DNA of 64,000 bases. Origin: Eucalyptus grandis (lineage: Eukaryota; Streptophyta; Magnoliopsida; Myrtales; Myrtaceae). Each line of letters opens with the position of its first letter. Position 1 is the stretch's first letter. The notes under the pieces are model-generated. The model had not been told where the DNA came from. It searched no databases and saw only the letters and a list, made by a program, of their open reading frames with translations. Location: the NCBI RefSeq assembly GCF_016545825.1, contig NC_052617.1, positions 57,120,472 to 57,184,471 of the forward strand. The letters run 5' to 3'. The translations under genes and the position numbers were made by a program. Shown here in pieces: positions 1 to 12,419 of this stretch.

Positions 1-1064
1 CAATTGATATCCAAAAAACACTTCAATTTCATCCATATAGACATACATTCCCACGCCTCCTGCAAAAGAAATGGGTTAACAAACACTCACCCCTTATTAC
101 TCCAAACCTACAAAAACATTTAACACATTGTTAGCGGAATAACCTTGTTTTCCACGTGACTTTGACACGCGCTATCAAATGAAGGCCATGTTAGTGGATG
201 ACCAACCAAGTTATTATGGCCTAAGTCCTCTAAGGTTTGCAACCAAATCCTCAGTGGAGTCGTCAAGCTGTCACGACTCTTTTTTTCCGTTTGGGGGAAA
301 ATGAAGGAAGGTTTAGGGGTACTTGCCTAAAGAGGCGGACCAATGGCCTTAGATTAGGCGTGGGCTCTCCCAAGCCTATACCTCACGCGACGTTGGATTT
401 CATATTTCAGTTCTTAACAATCTATGTATTTCTAGGAGTCGCAACTAGCGTATTGGGATCGACTAGAAACCTATCAAGACACGGGAGTGTTGTTTCGATT
501 CCTACGCGACTAGAGATTTCTAGGAACGGGGGGACTTGTTTATGCCAATGTTTCTAATAGCGCCCTTGCGTTACCACTAACTTAGAAGGTTGTTTATCTA
601 AATGGCCACACAATCTTGATTACCAATTATAATCTTTATGAAACCACTAAATGTCCATGCAAATGTTTTTGTAGGTTTTTTATTTTTATTTTTATCTCTA
701 GACTAATCCTAACATAATTTAGAAAATAAATTCACACTCAAATTATTGAAAAGCGGTGTGGTAAATAACATCCAAGAAATTGAAATGACTTGAAAGTAAT
801 GCGGAAAAGAAAGACCCGATACAAGTCAGACAAATAATACTACATGGCCTTGTTATCACACCACGGACAGGACCCCCGTGAGCAAAATTCGAATTTAAAT
901 ATGCATGAAATTACTCTAGATAATTTTAATCTATGCAAAATGGATTATTTACGAAAAAAAAAGATTATAAAATACCAAAATAACATTAAATTAGGACAAT
1001 GACCTTTTAAAATTAGGAAAATTTCATAGATGTCATTTTTTCCTTAATTTGATACCATCTATCA

Positions 1065-1119
<55 letters not shown>

Positions 1120-3320
1120 GATTTTTGGATTTTTTATTATTTTAAAATAATAATAATAATTTCTTAAACCGTTATATATGCTAACATTGAACAACACAGC
1201 ACATGAATATCACAATAATCAAGCTCAAATCAACCGTTTCAAGATCGAAAATTGGGTTGGACATTTTATCCAATGGCTTGGCTTGCATCAAATCACCACA
1301 AAACAACTTCTTCGGACCATGTTCATGGCCTTCAATCTCGACCCATAAGTAATCACACGTGGAAGAAAAGTATCAAGGATATACAATTACATGCAAAGAA
1401 CAGGTTTAGCAAGAAATCACAGCCTAGAACACACAAGAACCAAGCTGAAATCATCATCAAATATGTGGATTTGAGCTGATTTTACAAATCTGGGTTTGAA
1501 CCCAAGTCAAGCAAACAGGTTGCATACTTGTATTCAAGCCCCGACACTCATCACATGCAAGATCTATCGGACACACTACTTAATCCAATTGAAAGAATGT
1601 AGCATGGGCTTTCAAATGCAACAAACATCATAGAGAATAATCAATTGAACACATCAAAACAACCTCTCTCCAAAAAGCATACATGCAAAACTCTTGAAGA
1701 GATTTCAACACTAAGAAAAATTCCAACCTCAAAATCAGTTTTTTGGACTAGTTTTACTCTTGATTTTTTACTATTAAAACATGTTCAAAATCGAACAAAA
1801 ATATATCTAGGATACTTACCTTGCTTCCTAGTTTCTTTTCAAAGTGATTTTTGGCCGAAGAAACCAAGAAATTATTCTCGGGGGGCACATGGAAGTTGGC
1901 TCCTTCAAACTGGAAATGAGATCTGTAGAAAAAGGAACTAACAATGAAGGTTTTAGCTCACCTCCAAAATTAGACTTCTAGACCTCTTTTGTCAGAAAAC
2001 TTAACACCAAACCAAACTATATGTATTGTAGTTTGGGGGTACAAGTCAAGATTTTCCTCATTTGTTTCTCAATTGTCTCAAAAGAACCCGCCTTCCTTCA
2101 GCCATGACAAACCAGGCTCAACATCGAAAAATTTTCAGACTTTCTTGGCCTGCCAGAAGGGTACTGTTTCGGGGGGCTTTAGGAGGTCTTCCCGATCTCC
2201 ATTTGGGACGTGCGAAATATGGTTGTAAAGATATTTGAGTGAAGTTTCATTATCTAGTTGAAGGTCTTGGCTAATTTTAGTCGTAAGTTTGTGAAAATTT
2301 CAGTTTTCTCTACCCAGGTCGGTCTGGAATTTCTGGGTTTTTTGCTTTCTGGAGTTGCTTCTAAAGGTGTCTTTGGGAACGATTCCGAGCTCTCTCCTCT
2401 TCTTCTCGTCTCCTTTCTCTCATCCCTCGAAAGACCTCCCTTCCGTGATCTTATCCCCTCAATTAGAGGATTTTTGGTATGTATTTTGTCCACCTACCAA
2501 GCCTGTCAACAGTGCTACTTCACCCACTCTCTAACTTAGTCAACTTTTCCACTTCTGCAGTTGTTGAGTGTTCGGATTTGGTGCGATTTTCCCGTGCCTT
2601 CAGTAGCTTATCTCTAACCAATGTTTGTCCACTTGCAGTACCAATGATGGTCTTCCATCACGTGCAGATATCGAGCTAGTTGAGCAGCTGAGGAGGATAT
2701 CGTGGGGCCACCAAGTTGCTTACTCAGCAACTCCAAATTGAGACCAACTCGTGGATTGAGTTTTGGCTGCTGATTTGAGTGCTTTAATCCATCAATTTTG
2801 CTACGATTTTTGATCAATTAGCGAGTACATGTATAGTAGTTTAAGATCTTGACCAGATTTCGCAATTGTGTCCACCCAATTTTGCAAGAAAGTCCCTTAA
2901 AGTCGGTCATTTTCTTATTCGAAAATACCCAATTCAATACAAATTTAGTCTTTTTGGCTCGATTTGATTGATTTGACTTGGTCCAAATTCAATTTCAACT
3001 TAATTGGGGACCAAGATGCCGATTTACGGGCTTGGGTGCAAATTTTGCAAAATTTGCGAATTGGTCCCTCAACTTTTAAAAATTGCATTTTGGCCCCAAC
3101 ATGCCATTTTAATTCCAATCTAATCTCCTAGGCTTGGCTAGTCACTTTTAGATCATTGGCCCGAACTTGTTTCTTTTATTTTTCTTTTTAAAGGAAAACA
3201 TCTTCCAGACGCTGGGGGTGGTGGGCCCTCCCGCTTAGGTGTCCCCCTAGGTTTACGTTGGCTTGTTTGCCAGGCTGCACGGGGTTTCTAGGTCACCAAA
3301 AAAAATAAAATATCTTCCAT
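1..3320. other. AT-rich stretch without a recognisable gene
   Basis: No open frame here gives a protein I recognise on either strand; the longest frames are about 100 codons and lack family motifs. Text around 2860-3110 (phrases such as 'ttggtccctcaactttt') resembles the non-coding ends of plant LTR retrotransposons, but I cannot assign a family. A (TA)n run lies at 1067-1116. Treat the stretch as repeat-derived intergenic DNA. Confidence 0.5.
1067..1116. repeat. (TA)25 microsatellite
   Basis: Uninterrupted alternating TA across about 50 bases, seen directly. Confidence 0.95.
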
Positions 3321-3329
3321 TTAAAACAC

Positions 3330-4207
3330 TATATTAAACACCTAGATAATCTATATGTAGGAATTTGACATGAAATATTTTTGGGCAAAAATTTAGGTGC
3401 CAACATAGCGGTAGCCTCACACCTATGCCCAAGGGTGCCACAAGACAAACATTCAAATGGCTTCCATTCAAATTCAATTGTAATTGAGCGCGAGACTCCG
3501 TTCAAGACCACATCAACAGTAGAGCATCTAGGTTAATTGGCATAAATTTCAACACAAACTCTTGCAAAGGAAAGCACCTTTGTATGCTTCGTGTATTAGT
3601 CAACATATAGAGGTTTCCCAACGGCACTAGCAATGCCTCCAAAAGTCGGAGCCGACCATAGATCAAGAGGAAGGTTATTCAATCTAATCCAGATTGGAAC
3701 GGCGGTTTGTTTGTCCTTCTTCAAGTCCATAAGAGGCCTCCATTGCTGCAAAACGAGAGGAATCATCGCCACCGTGATGGGTCCATCTTCTAGGATCTTA
3801 CGCCGGAACACTGGGTCCGAAATATGGAAGAGAAAGAAGCCTTGATTGTTCACCATCACCTCTACAAGCTTGGAGCCCCAAGTTCGCATCAAAGTTTGTT
3901 CCGTTAGTTTGAAGGGAAGCTTCTTCCCCACATAGTAACCAATAAGGCATTCATGCCATTTGGGATCAAAAGCCTCCAAGACTTCCTCCGCAAGGTGAAC
4001 TACCGGTTTGCCATCCACAAAAGTGGGCGGGGAGTAAGCAAGATCATATCCTTTCACTACTAGCTTCGCAACACTGGCCCGCGTTCGAGTGGGAGAATGC
4101 TTCAGATCCTCTGGTTGCTGGGTAGAACCACTCAATTGCTTGGAAGAGGCCCAAACGTGGCTCCTACCCCTGGAGCTACCCGAACGTGAGGGGGCCCTAC
4201 GAGGCAC
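3330..4207 (-). pseudogene. LINE ORF1-like protein (DUF4283 plus zinc knuckle), broken
   Basis: The minus strand from 4207 reads 203 codons with the DUF4283 pattern of plant non-LTR retrotransposon ORF1 proteins: a basic Ser/Arg-rich N-terminus, then 'LIGYYVGKKLPF', 'ISDPVFRRKILEDGP', 'VPIWIRLNNLPLDLWS' and 'GKPLYVD'. After a TAA at 3596-3598 the same frame continues ('LSFARVCVEIYAN'), meets a second TAA at about 3533, then gives 'VLNGVSRSI' and the zinc knuckle 'FECLSCGTLGHRCE'. The two in-frame stops separate the nucleic-acid-binding core from the knuckle, so no full product can be made. In autonomous elements this protein packages the LINE RNA. No reverse transcriptase adjoins it; an unlinked LINE 3' end lies at 50.2-51.3 kb. 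Confidence 0.75.
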
Positions 4208-5127
4208 TTGTTGATTGCCAAAATGAACTGCCGAGCCAGCCTTGACAGGGCCAAACTAAGCTGGAGTAGAGGCGTTACGGCCTAAAGAGGTGCCCGCAAC
4301 AACTTGGGCTTCATGGGATGTGGCATCCCAAAAATTCAAAGTCAAGTTATAAGGTGTGTTAAAGCCTCTAATTAGGTAATGAAATTACCTATGGTTTGTG
4401 CTTTAGCCATTACTCTTCTTTTAAGATTAGGTGATTTGTGCTTGTGTCTATGAGATTTTAAATTTGATAGATTAATGATAATAATCTATGCTTGGCCATG
4501 CATTTTATAAACTAAATTTCTATAAATAAAAATGTTACAAGACTTTAGCCATGTGGAATTTGAAATTTAAAATTTATAGAAGAAAGTATAAAAAGGAAAA
4601 TTAAATTTTATTAGGATGGGCCTTAGGCCCATAGGCCAAAGCCTTGATGGGCCAAGCTAGTCGGCCCAATTAGGCCCATGAACGGGGGCTGTCGACCAGC
4701 CCAAGAGGAGGCCCAAGAGTGGCCGGCCCAAAAGCCCATTATGAAGACAAGTGGCAAGAGGTCTTCATGCATTGGCTTAGAGAGGGATGGCATGCATTGG
4801 CCATTGGTGAGGCAACCTAATCATTGCAAATGATTAGGAAATGGGGAATAAAAGGAAGAAGAGAGAGAGAGTGGCCGGTTGCTTTGTTCGGCCGAGAGAG
4901 GGAGAGAGAGAGAGAGATTTCGCGAGAGAGAGGGAGAGTGGCCGAGAGGGAGGAGAAGCCGAGAGGAGGAGCCGCCGTTCGCCGCCGTGTGCCGCCGTTC
5001 GTGTGGTCTAGAGGCAAGTTGGGAATCCACTTCCTACTCTTGCACCAATGTTTTGTATGTATGGTCGGAATCTAGGATTATTTGGAGGCATGGGAGTGAA
5101 GCTATGTGTTTTGTTCTTGGTTGCATG

Positions 5128-5520
5128 CTGTTTTCATATAAAACCGTCCGAGTCAGAACTTTTTGAGAGCTTGCATGCATGTTTAGAGTCCTATTTTGAC
5201 TTTGATCTCTTCATTAAAATTGTAGCTAACATCTTAAACTACAACATACTCAAATTTGGTGTAAAATGATGGAGATTTGAGGGGTCAAACTCTCATCCTA
5301 CGGAAATGCTAGATCTGGAATGTTTTCGCATAAACTGTTTGAGTCAGAAACTTTTGAGAGCTTGCATGCATGTTTAGAGTTCGATTTTGACTTAGATATC
5401 TTCATGAAAGTTGTAGCTAACATCTTAAACTACAACATACTAATATTTGGTGGAAAATTATGGATATTTAAGGGGTTAAACTATCATCCTACGAAGACCT
5501 CAGATCTGGAACGATTTCAC
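5128..5520. repeat. 191-bp tandem repeat, two good copies
   Basis: The phrase 'gagagcttgcatgcatg' occurs at 5165 and again at 5356, 191 bases apart, with the surrounding text ('aactacaacatact', 'tttgactt') also repeated. Weaker copies of 'gttgtagctaacatctt' continue to about 5960. Confidence 0.8.
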
Positions 5521-6584
5521 TGACCTTTTGATGGATTTGTGGTTGCATGTTGACTTGTGCTAAGAATCTCTCTTTGATTTCTTCCTGAAAGTTGTAGGGG
5601 ACATCTTGAGCTACAACATACTCAAATTTGAAGCAAAATGAACAAGTATAACCTAGTAAATCGACTGAATCTTGGAGACGGTAATTCTGGAGATGTAGTA
5701 TAGGACACCCGAGACTTCATGTACCTAAACGACGACTATACTCTGGATTTTTGACTTAGATCTCTTCATAAAACTTGTATAAAACGTCTTGATGTAAAAC
5801 ATATCCGAATTTCAGACGAAAGGAAGAAGGATAGGTAGGTGAAAACTCAGTATTTCGGAGAAGCATGCACTGGACGATTCGGTGTTAGATCCAGAAGCTT
5901 CGTGTGACTGTAGAAAATAATATAAAAATAATCTGACTTGGAAGTCTTCATGAAAAATTTACGTTAGTGTCTTGGCTATAACTCGGTAAAATTTCGTAAT
6001 TTTTGAGGTCGTATGGATATTTTAATCAAATTATTTTGAAAACTGTGTATTCTGATTTCATCTGAAAATTTCATGCTGTTTTGTGTGAATTGCGGATTTG
6101 TGTGGAATTCTATTTGGCCATGTATTTTGCATGGAATCATTATCCTATTGTCTTGATTATCACTTGCCTTAATTTTTATAATTTTCGAGAATTATATAGA
6201 TATTAAATTTAGTATTTTTGAAAATGGCACAAGCTGGAAATTTAAATAAATGTAAAAAGGGCATGATAAATGGATTATTTTAATTGGCATAAATTCCATA
6301 AATTTTATTGTACCATGTAGCATGAATGATGAGGTCTTGATGTATGCATGACAATGAACTGAGATGCATGTATGAATTCCATGCTGAATATGATTTTGAT
6401 TTCCATTACATCATACGCCATGTTAAATTGAGACCGAAATTGGTGAACATGAATAATGTTAAATGAGGAGATTGTTGTGGCGGATGATAATGCCCGGAAT
6501 GTATAGAGATACATTGCCGGATGGCCCTAGGAGTTTCAGGATACCCGGAAAGTTGGGGGTGCCGGAAGCCCTAGAGGTCTGTAC

Positions 6585-6760
6585 CCAGGGGGATGCCTCA
6601 CGATGCTAGTTGGGATGCGAGATGCCCGGCCAGGAAGTGTAAATGCCAGAAGCCTCGGAGGTTTTTGCCCAAGGGGATGCCTCGTGATGCCAGTTGGGAT
6701 ACGAGATGCCCGGAATGTGTGGGGCCAGATGCCCGGTGGCTTTAAATGGATGAATGCCGG
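6585..6760. repeat. About 84-bp tandem repeat ('gagatgcccgg' units)
   Basis: 'ggggatgcctc...gttgggat.cgagatgcccgg' appears at about 6590 and again at about 6674, with partial copies on both sides. Confidence 0.7.
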
Positions 6761-6864
6761 AGGTTTCTCGCAATGCCAGGATTGGGCGCGAGTGATGAAT
6801 GTGGGATGCAAACATTGGTCCCGGGAAAGAGAAATGTGGCGGTCCAAAATGAAATTGAAATTGA

Positions 6865-7290
6865 ATTATGCATGATGATATATGCATGATATGATGAGAT
6901 GTGCATGGATACATGGTAATGATGATGGTACATGTGATATGATGATGTTACATGCATGGATGCATGGTAATGATGATGGTACATGTGATATGATGATATG
7001 ATGATGATGTTACATGCATGAATGCATGGTAATGATGATGGTACATGTGATATGGTGATATGATGATGATGTTATACGCATGGATGCATGGTAAGGATGA
7101 TGCTATATGTGACATGATGATGGTAAGTGTATGATATGATGGTGATGTCTATATGTTGATGACGGTACATGAGGTATGATGACATGTGCATGATGTCATG
7201 GTATGTTGTGCATGGATGCTTGTATGACATGTGATGCTATGATTGTGATGATTGCATGACATGATGTATTGAGTGGTTTATTGGTCATTT
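6865..7290. repeat. ATG-rich minisatellite
   Basis: Imperfect head-to-tail copies of a motif built from 'gatgatggtacatg' and 'catgcatggatgcatgg' fill this stretch. It lies inside the probable LTR. Confidence 0.8.
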
Positions 7291-7741
7291 ACCTGCTGAG
7301 TGGTTGTACTCACCCATTTTGGGGAATAACATTTCAGACTAGATAAGATGCCCCTGCTGCCACTGCTACCAGTAGATGAATCAAGTGGTTGGTTATGATT
7401 GCAAGGAGGGGGATAGCAAAGGGAGGAACTTTTGGACACCGACACTGATCGATGGACTTTAAGTATTCGACTATTGGAGAAGATGTCGATCATCCTTTGA
7501 AGTGTAGCCGAGTATAGAAGACTACGGCATTTTGATGTACCGACTAAAGATGTCCATCTGCTTTATGTAAATAAACGTGTTCGGCTTTAACTTATATAAG
7601 ATATTTAGTAGGTGTGCATCGTTTTCTGAATATAGGGAAGGGAGTTTGCTAGATGTGCTTCCGTATATGAATTGCGCAAGGGACCTATCAAAAAAAAAAA
7701 ATGTAAACCCCCATGATTGTATGAACCCACTACAATTGAAA

Positions 7742-7752
7742 TGGTATCAGAG
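7742..7752 (+). promoter_or_regulatory. Primer-binding site for initiator Met tRNA
   Basis: TGGTATCAGAG, the standard primer site of plant LTR retrotransposons, seven bases after the probable LTR end. Confidence 0.55.
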
Positions 7753-7889
7753 TGACATGTTAATAAGGAAAGTGAAAGGTAAGCGAACTGTGGCGACCCT
7801 AATGGATCGGGGGCCGTCGAGGGGTGCCACATAGGATGTACCATTCAGACCAGCCATAGCACGGGAAGTAACTGAAAGACCTGGAATGC

Positions 7890-8345
7890 AGCCTATCTAC
7901 AACCATGAGGGCCATCAATGATCAGCAACACCAGGGACCAGATGAGTGTCGCTTCCAGCAGTCGCGGCCGAGAGCAACCAGCAGGGCCACACCGAACCAG
8001 AGAAGAGGCCCAAACCAATAGCAGAGACCGAACCACCACACCGACCTAGCAGAGACCCACATCGAACCAGAGACCCATTCAAACCAACAAAGACCCAATC
8101 AAGCAGAAACTAGCAGAGACCCAAACCAGTAGCGGAGACTGACTAGCAGGGCCACACCGAACTAGAAGAACCGAACCGGCAGTGACCCAGACCAGTAGCA
8201 GAGCCTGAGCCACCACACCAAACTAGTAGAGACCCAACCTAGCAGAGACCCACACCGAACAACCACACTGAACCAGCAGAGACCCAAGACCCACACCGAC
8301 CTAGCAGAGTCCCCTTCGAACTACCAACGCACCAGCGAAACAGAG
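7890..8345. repeat. Minisatellite of 'agcagagaccc.aaccga' units
   Basis: Purine-rich imperfect repeats such as 'agcagagacccacaccgaac' recur about twenty times with variable spacing. No frame stays open with sensible composition, so I read it as non-coding repeat. Confidence 0.75.
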
Positions 8346-10580
8346 TGTTCGAAACTTATAGGGAAAGTGAGATCTCAAGCTGTAGACCAACCCAGACAAA
8401 TCTGTTCGATGGATAGGAAGAGGATGGTGAGAGGAACCTACCCTCCAACTTTCAGCCAAATCAGACGGCTAGATCTCAGAGAAACTGCTCGCGAGAGCCT
8501 TGCTGTCTTCCATGAGCATTTTGCCGAAGAGAATATAGGATCAAACATGTGAAGAGATTTTCTATCTAGCAAGTGACTAAATATGAGATCAGATATGAAC
8601 ATAAAATGCATATCGGAGAAAAAGAATGAAAATAATTTTTTTTTTTAAGTAAGAAAATCCCAACCTCATCACAACGCAGTCACCACTGTGCAGTGATCGC
8701 CGAAGGGTTTGCGAGAACGAATACCACCACATGGGGGTTGCCACCACTAAGACGACAGGGCCGATTACATCCACGTCGCTCTCTCCCACAGTTGACGGCA
8801 CAGGAGCGGGGGCTACCCGCCTTTCTTCTCTTCCTCCACACTTTTCAGTTCACATGTAATGTAGATGGGAAATTTTGTCCATCCGAAGGACCCAAGATTG
8901 TTTGTCCGAGGTTTAATCCGGGTTCCTCTGACTTTGTCCAATCCAAAATTTGTAACAAAACTTCAAATAGTGTTAATCTATATCTTATTTAGGGTTATAT
9001 CCGGTTACCAAGCATGACTTTAGAGTTAATTGGACGAGCAAGTGATAAGTATATTCTTTATCAAGTTAAGCAGGATGAATGATGTTATCATGCTTAATTT
9101 TCTAAATACTCTCTACTTCTGAAGAGAAAGGCCTACTGATTAAATTAGGATCATCCATAGTGAACTTCTCAAGCAAGAGGCACTTAAATTGTTAAGGGGT
9201 ATTGATACCACATATACTAAACTTCTACTCATTGTTTCACTAGTACTTTTTTTTTTTAAACTTAAAACTCTTGAAAATCTGCTCAGTTTGGTCCTTCAAA
9301 TAACAAAAATTATAAATGATATTAACATGGACAAGTATGCCATTAAGTCGCCATTAGTTGAACATTTGTCTTGAGATTATGCCAAGTCACCAAATACACA
9401 TTATATGATCAAGATGCATCCATGTCATTCATTTTTTTTATATATATATTCTACATGCAAACCATAATTTCAAAGAACCTCTTACGTAGCACCAATGCCC
9501 GCCGGTGCGAATTGAGCACTACTACACATCCAACATAGAACTACGACATCATTATTTTTTCTTCGAAAACTACTAAGTTCATAGTACACATCAGCAAAAG
9601 ACACATGACATTGGGCTCGATTTAACTAAAATACAAAATCGAATTGATTCTTAATAGTTAAGGTACTTAATTGAATAAAAAGGTTGAGGCCGAAAACTCA
9701 ATAAAGGGGCTACTTGGGCCCGCAATTCCAATCTTACATAATCGTAATGGGCTTTTACGGTTTTCTTTGAAAGTGGGCCGATAATCACATTCCAACAAGG
9801 AAATCTTGAGATATCGCAATGAAAGCCCAACCCACATTTTAAACACTAAAGGACAGTATAACCTAGTGCCACGGGCATCAAGGCTTGGCATGTTAGATGA
9901 CCGGTGCAACTTCGACCGGTTTCTACATGAATTGGACCTTCTCTTCTTACTGGTCCATGCTTAGGTTCTCCGACGCCACCGTTCCGGCCAATCTTATTGA
10001 TTAGAGAGCGGCTGGCTTCCGGCAGGGAGAAGGGGGAGGATTTCTTCGGCCACTTTTCGGTCCTCCGACGATTCTGTTGGATGATGAGAGGGAGGGAGCA
10101 TGCCATTCTGTCCGCGCGCGCCTCTTCAACATGAGACTGGTATTATATTCATGATTTCTTATTTGTTCCATTTAGCTTCTTTTTTTTTTTTTTTACTGTC
10201 GTGTTTTTTTAATCTTTACAAAAAATATGCATACTTGGTTTGTCGGAAGAAGTTCCAGATATCGAAATGTTTCGCATTGGTCAACTGTGGAATGAATTCT
10301 CTTACGTCAAAAAGGGATTTCACGTGAAAGATGGGATAATCTGATCCTTAAAGGATTAAAATTAATTAAGAAATAACGTTCCCTTAATTAAGATTATAGA
10401 GCAGAATTCTTTTTTTAATAAGATAATTGACTTAATATCACATTATGCACATTGCACATCTCCAAAAGTTGCGCCTAACACAAGATGGGATGTTACACGA
10501 GGTTTATTATTTTTATTTTTATTTTTATTTTTATACTAGACAACCATACGTGTTCTCATCGGTCCATCCTCCCCCCGATT
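8346..10580. other. No gene recognised
   Basis: Both strands give only short frames without motifs. The region is AT-rich with T and A runs (8636, 9247, 10184). It lies downstream (3') of the AAA-ATPase gene. Confidence 0.5.
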
Positions 10581-10589
10581 TACCAATTT

Positions 10590-10660
10590 GTTTTCTCTCT
10601 CATTATGCCTTTTTCGCTTCATTATCCTCTGCTTTCTTACAAAAGCAAGAATGGTTTGCG
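10590..10660 (-). pseudogene. Displaced relic of the AAA-ATPase C-terminal tail
   Basis: Read on the minus strand, this segment matches the last codons and stop of the second AAA-ATPase copy (22162-22215): 'KKxEDxEAxKA' followed by a stop. In the intact gene the same junction after 'GATTCT' is replaced by new sequence ending in TAG at 10823. The old tail therefore lies about 170 bases downstream, apparently split off by an insertion. Confidence 0.6.
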
Positions 10661-10822
10661 AAAGAAAGTAATTATGCATATTTTGATTTATCATAATGAA
10701 AATTATATCAACTTATTAAAGGCAGTATGAAATGATTAATTAAGATAACATAAATACACGTACGATAGAAAAGATATTCACACAATTTTCAAAGATACAT
10801 AGAACCATCATCCTAAATATAT

Positions 10823-12268
10823 CTAGTAGCTAGAATCATCGTCAAAGTCGCTCCCATCTTCGGAGCTCTCCAGTGCCCTCTTCTCTTGCTCCTCTTGCTC
10901 CTCTTGCTCCACCTCGTTCAGCTGGCACTCCTCCCTCAACTCTCCGTTCTCGTTCCTCTCCGCTCTCGCCTTCAACACCTCCAGCAGCTCGCCCACCACT
11001 CTCCCCTTGTTCCTCCGGTTCTTGATCAGGACTTCGCTTATGTCCGCCGGCGTCATATTGGCCTTCTCGACTGCCTCTCGGAGCTCGCTCGCCACCACTT
11101 CTCCGAGGTCCTCAGCCTCAATGTCCAGGTAGTTCCGGAGCAGGATCTTGAGCGCCGGGTACGAGCAGTAGCTCATGTAGATGTGCATGTCCATCCGGCC
11201 GCTCCGGAGTAATGCTGGGTCGAGCTTCTTGATGTGGTTGCTGGTGAACACAAAGATCCTCTCGCTCCCACAGCACGACCACAGGCCGTCAGTGAAGTTG
11301 AGCAGTCCTGAGAGGGTGATTGTATTGTCGTTCCTGTCCTCGCCACCGTGTGCCGCACGCCGTGGCGCGGCTTGTTGCGCATTCAACCTTTTTGGCAGAC
11401 TGACCGAGCAGTCGATGTCCTCGATGACGATGATGGACTTGGAGCTGGTGTTCGTGAGGAACTCTCGGAGCTGGGAGTTAGAGCGCACCTTGGTCAGCTC
11501 GAGGTCGTAGATGTCATAACCCAGGAAATTGGCCATAGCAGCAATCATGCTCGATTTCCCCGTTCCAGGCGGGCCGTAGAGCAGGTAGCCCCGCTTCCAG
11601 GCGCGACCTGTCCGCTGGTAGAAGGCCTTCCCCGCCACGAAGTCGCGGAGGTCCTCCATGATGTCCCTCTTCCTCTCCGGGTCCATGGCCAATGTGTCGA
11701 AGGTGCTCGGGTGCTTGAACGGCACCTGTCTCCAACAGCCGTGCGAATTAGTGTAGAGGAAGCGTTCTCGGTTCTTGCGGCGGATGTCGTTGGCCTTGTC
11801 CATGATGTGGTCCAGGTAGGAGTCGAGGATACGCTCCCTATCGCACTTCCTGATCCGGAGCGTGAAGAAGCGCTTCTCGCCTCGTGAGGGCTGGGACTGG
11901 CTCTGGATCACCACATGCTCCCACTGAACAGAAACGCCGTCAAAGACGTCGGCGATGCAGTCGTTGTTGGTGAGGGCAAAGGTGGTGGAGCTGGAGTTGG
12001 GGGCGCGACTGAGGGAGAGGCAGCTGCAGGAGGCAGAGACGAAGGAGCTGAGGTAGAGTTGGACCGCGTTGTAAAGCTCGTTGACACCGTCATTCTTCGT
12101 GATTTCGAAGTAGCAGTAGGAGTAGTAGCAGCCAAGGGCGCGCTTCAGGAACTTGAGGGAGGCGGAACGGAGCTGTGGTGGGAGCACATTCCGGAGGATG
12201 GTCTGGCAGAAGGCCAGAGTACCCAGGAGGGAGGCTAGAGTTGTCCAAGTCTCCTTCATATCTGCCAT
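10823..12268 (-). CDS. AAA-ATPase, BCS1/AATP1-like, 481 aa
   Basis: Single-exon gene of the plant AAA-ATPase family related to mitochondrial BCS1 and to stress-induced HSR4/AATP1 proteins, which use ATP hydrolysis to remodel client proteins at organelle or ER membranes. Residues 12-35 form a hydrophobic helix, likely the membrane anchor, followed by the AAA-associated N-terminal domain to about residue 120. Walker A is GPPGTGKSS (232-240), Walker B ends VIEDIDCS (281-288), and the second region of homology NHIKKLDPALLRSGRMD (344-360) holds the two arginine fingers. The C-terminus (446-481) is rich in Glu, Asp and Ser. The length is normal for the family. The start is the first ATG, about 100 bases after a TATA box. 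A damaged tandem copy lies at 22162-23670. The C-terminal end differs from that copy, apparently through an insertion. The client is not inferable. Confidence 0.93.
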   Translation of the reverse strand: MADMKETWTTLASLLGTLAFCQTILRNVLPPQLRSASLKFLKRALGCYYSYCYFEITKNDGVNELYNAVQLYLSSFVSASCSCLSLSRAPNSSSTTFALTNNDCIADVFDGVSVQWEHVVIQSQSQPSRGEKRFFTLRIRKCDRERILDSYLDHIMDKANDIRRKNRERFLYTNSHGCWRQVPFKHPSTFDTLAMDPERKRDIMEDLRDFVAGKAFYQRTGRAWKRGYLLYGPPGTGKSSMIAAMANFLGYDIYDLELTKVRSNSQLREFLTNTSSKSIIVIEDIDCSVSLPKRLNAQQAAPRRAAHGGEDRNDNTITLSGLLNFTDGLWSCCGSERIFVFTSNHIKKLDPALLRSGRMDMHIYMSYCSYPALKILLRNYLDIEAEDLGEVVASELREAVEKANMTPADISEVLIKNRRNKGRVVGELLEVLKARAERNENGELREECQLNEVEQEEQEEQEKRALESSEDGSDFDDDSSY

Positions 12269-12366
12269 TGCGGGTGAGTAAAAGTTGAGGTTTTCCTGGA
12301 GATCTCTGGGTTTGGAAGAAGGAGACGATCAGGAAGAATAGAGGTTGGGCTACTGGGGGTGAGTTT

Positions 12367-12375
12367 GTTTTATAA
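12367..12375 (-). promoter_or_regulatory. TATA box of the AAA-ATPase gene
   Basis: The minus strand reads TTATAAAAC about 100 bases before the ATG at 12268. The second copy has TATATTAA in the equivalent position, which supports a shared promoter. Confidence 0.6.
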
Positions 12376-12419
12376 GGAGAAAATATTAGATGGGTCCATT
12401 TTTCACCTCGTCTCCTCTA

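Larger units (their letters stand above)
4319..7734 (+). mobile_element. Probable long LTR (solo or truncated LTR retrotransposon)
   Basis: The block opens with TGTGGCATCCC and ends near ...CCCACTACA. Seven bases later comes TGGTATCAGAG (7742-7752), the usual primer-binding site complementary to initiator methionine tRNA. It holds no protein of note but is full of internal tandem repeats. The TG...CA limits next to a primer site suggest a 3.4-kb LTR. No gag or pol follows, so the internal part is lost. I found no second LTR copy or target duplication, so the ends are inferred. Confidence 0.45.

Noticed and set aside
4824..5166. Arg/Glu-rich frames near 4.9 kb
   Set aside because: Produced by GA-rich simple sequence within the probable LTR.
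7890..8345. Regular repeats considered as a CRISPR array or repeat protein
   Set aside because: Units vary in length with no unique spacers, no open frame persists, and the context is a plant nuclear genome.
8346..10580. Search for a gene between the minisatellite and the AAA-ATPase
   Set aside because: Only short frames without motifs, codon pattern or splice-consistent exons.
11348..11887. 179-codon plus-strand frame
   Set aside because: Antisense shadow of the AAA-ATPase coding sequence.
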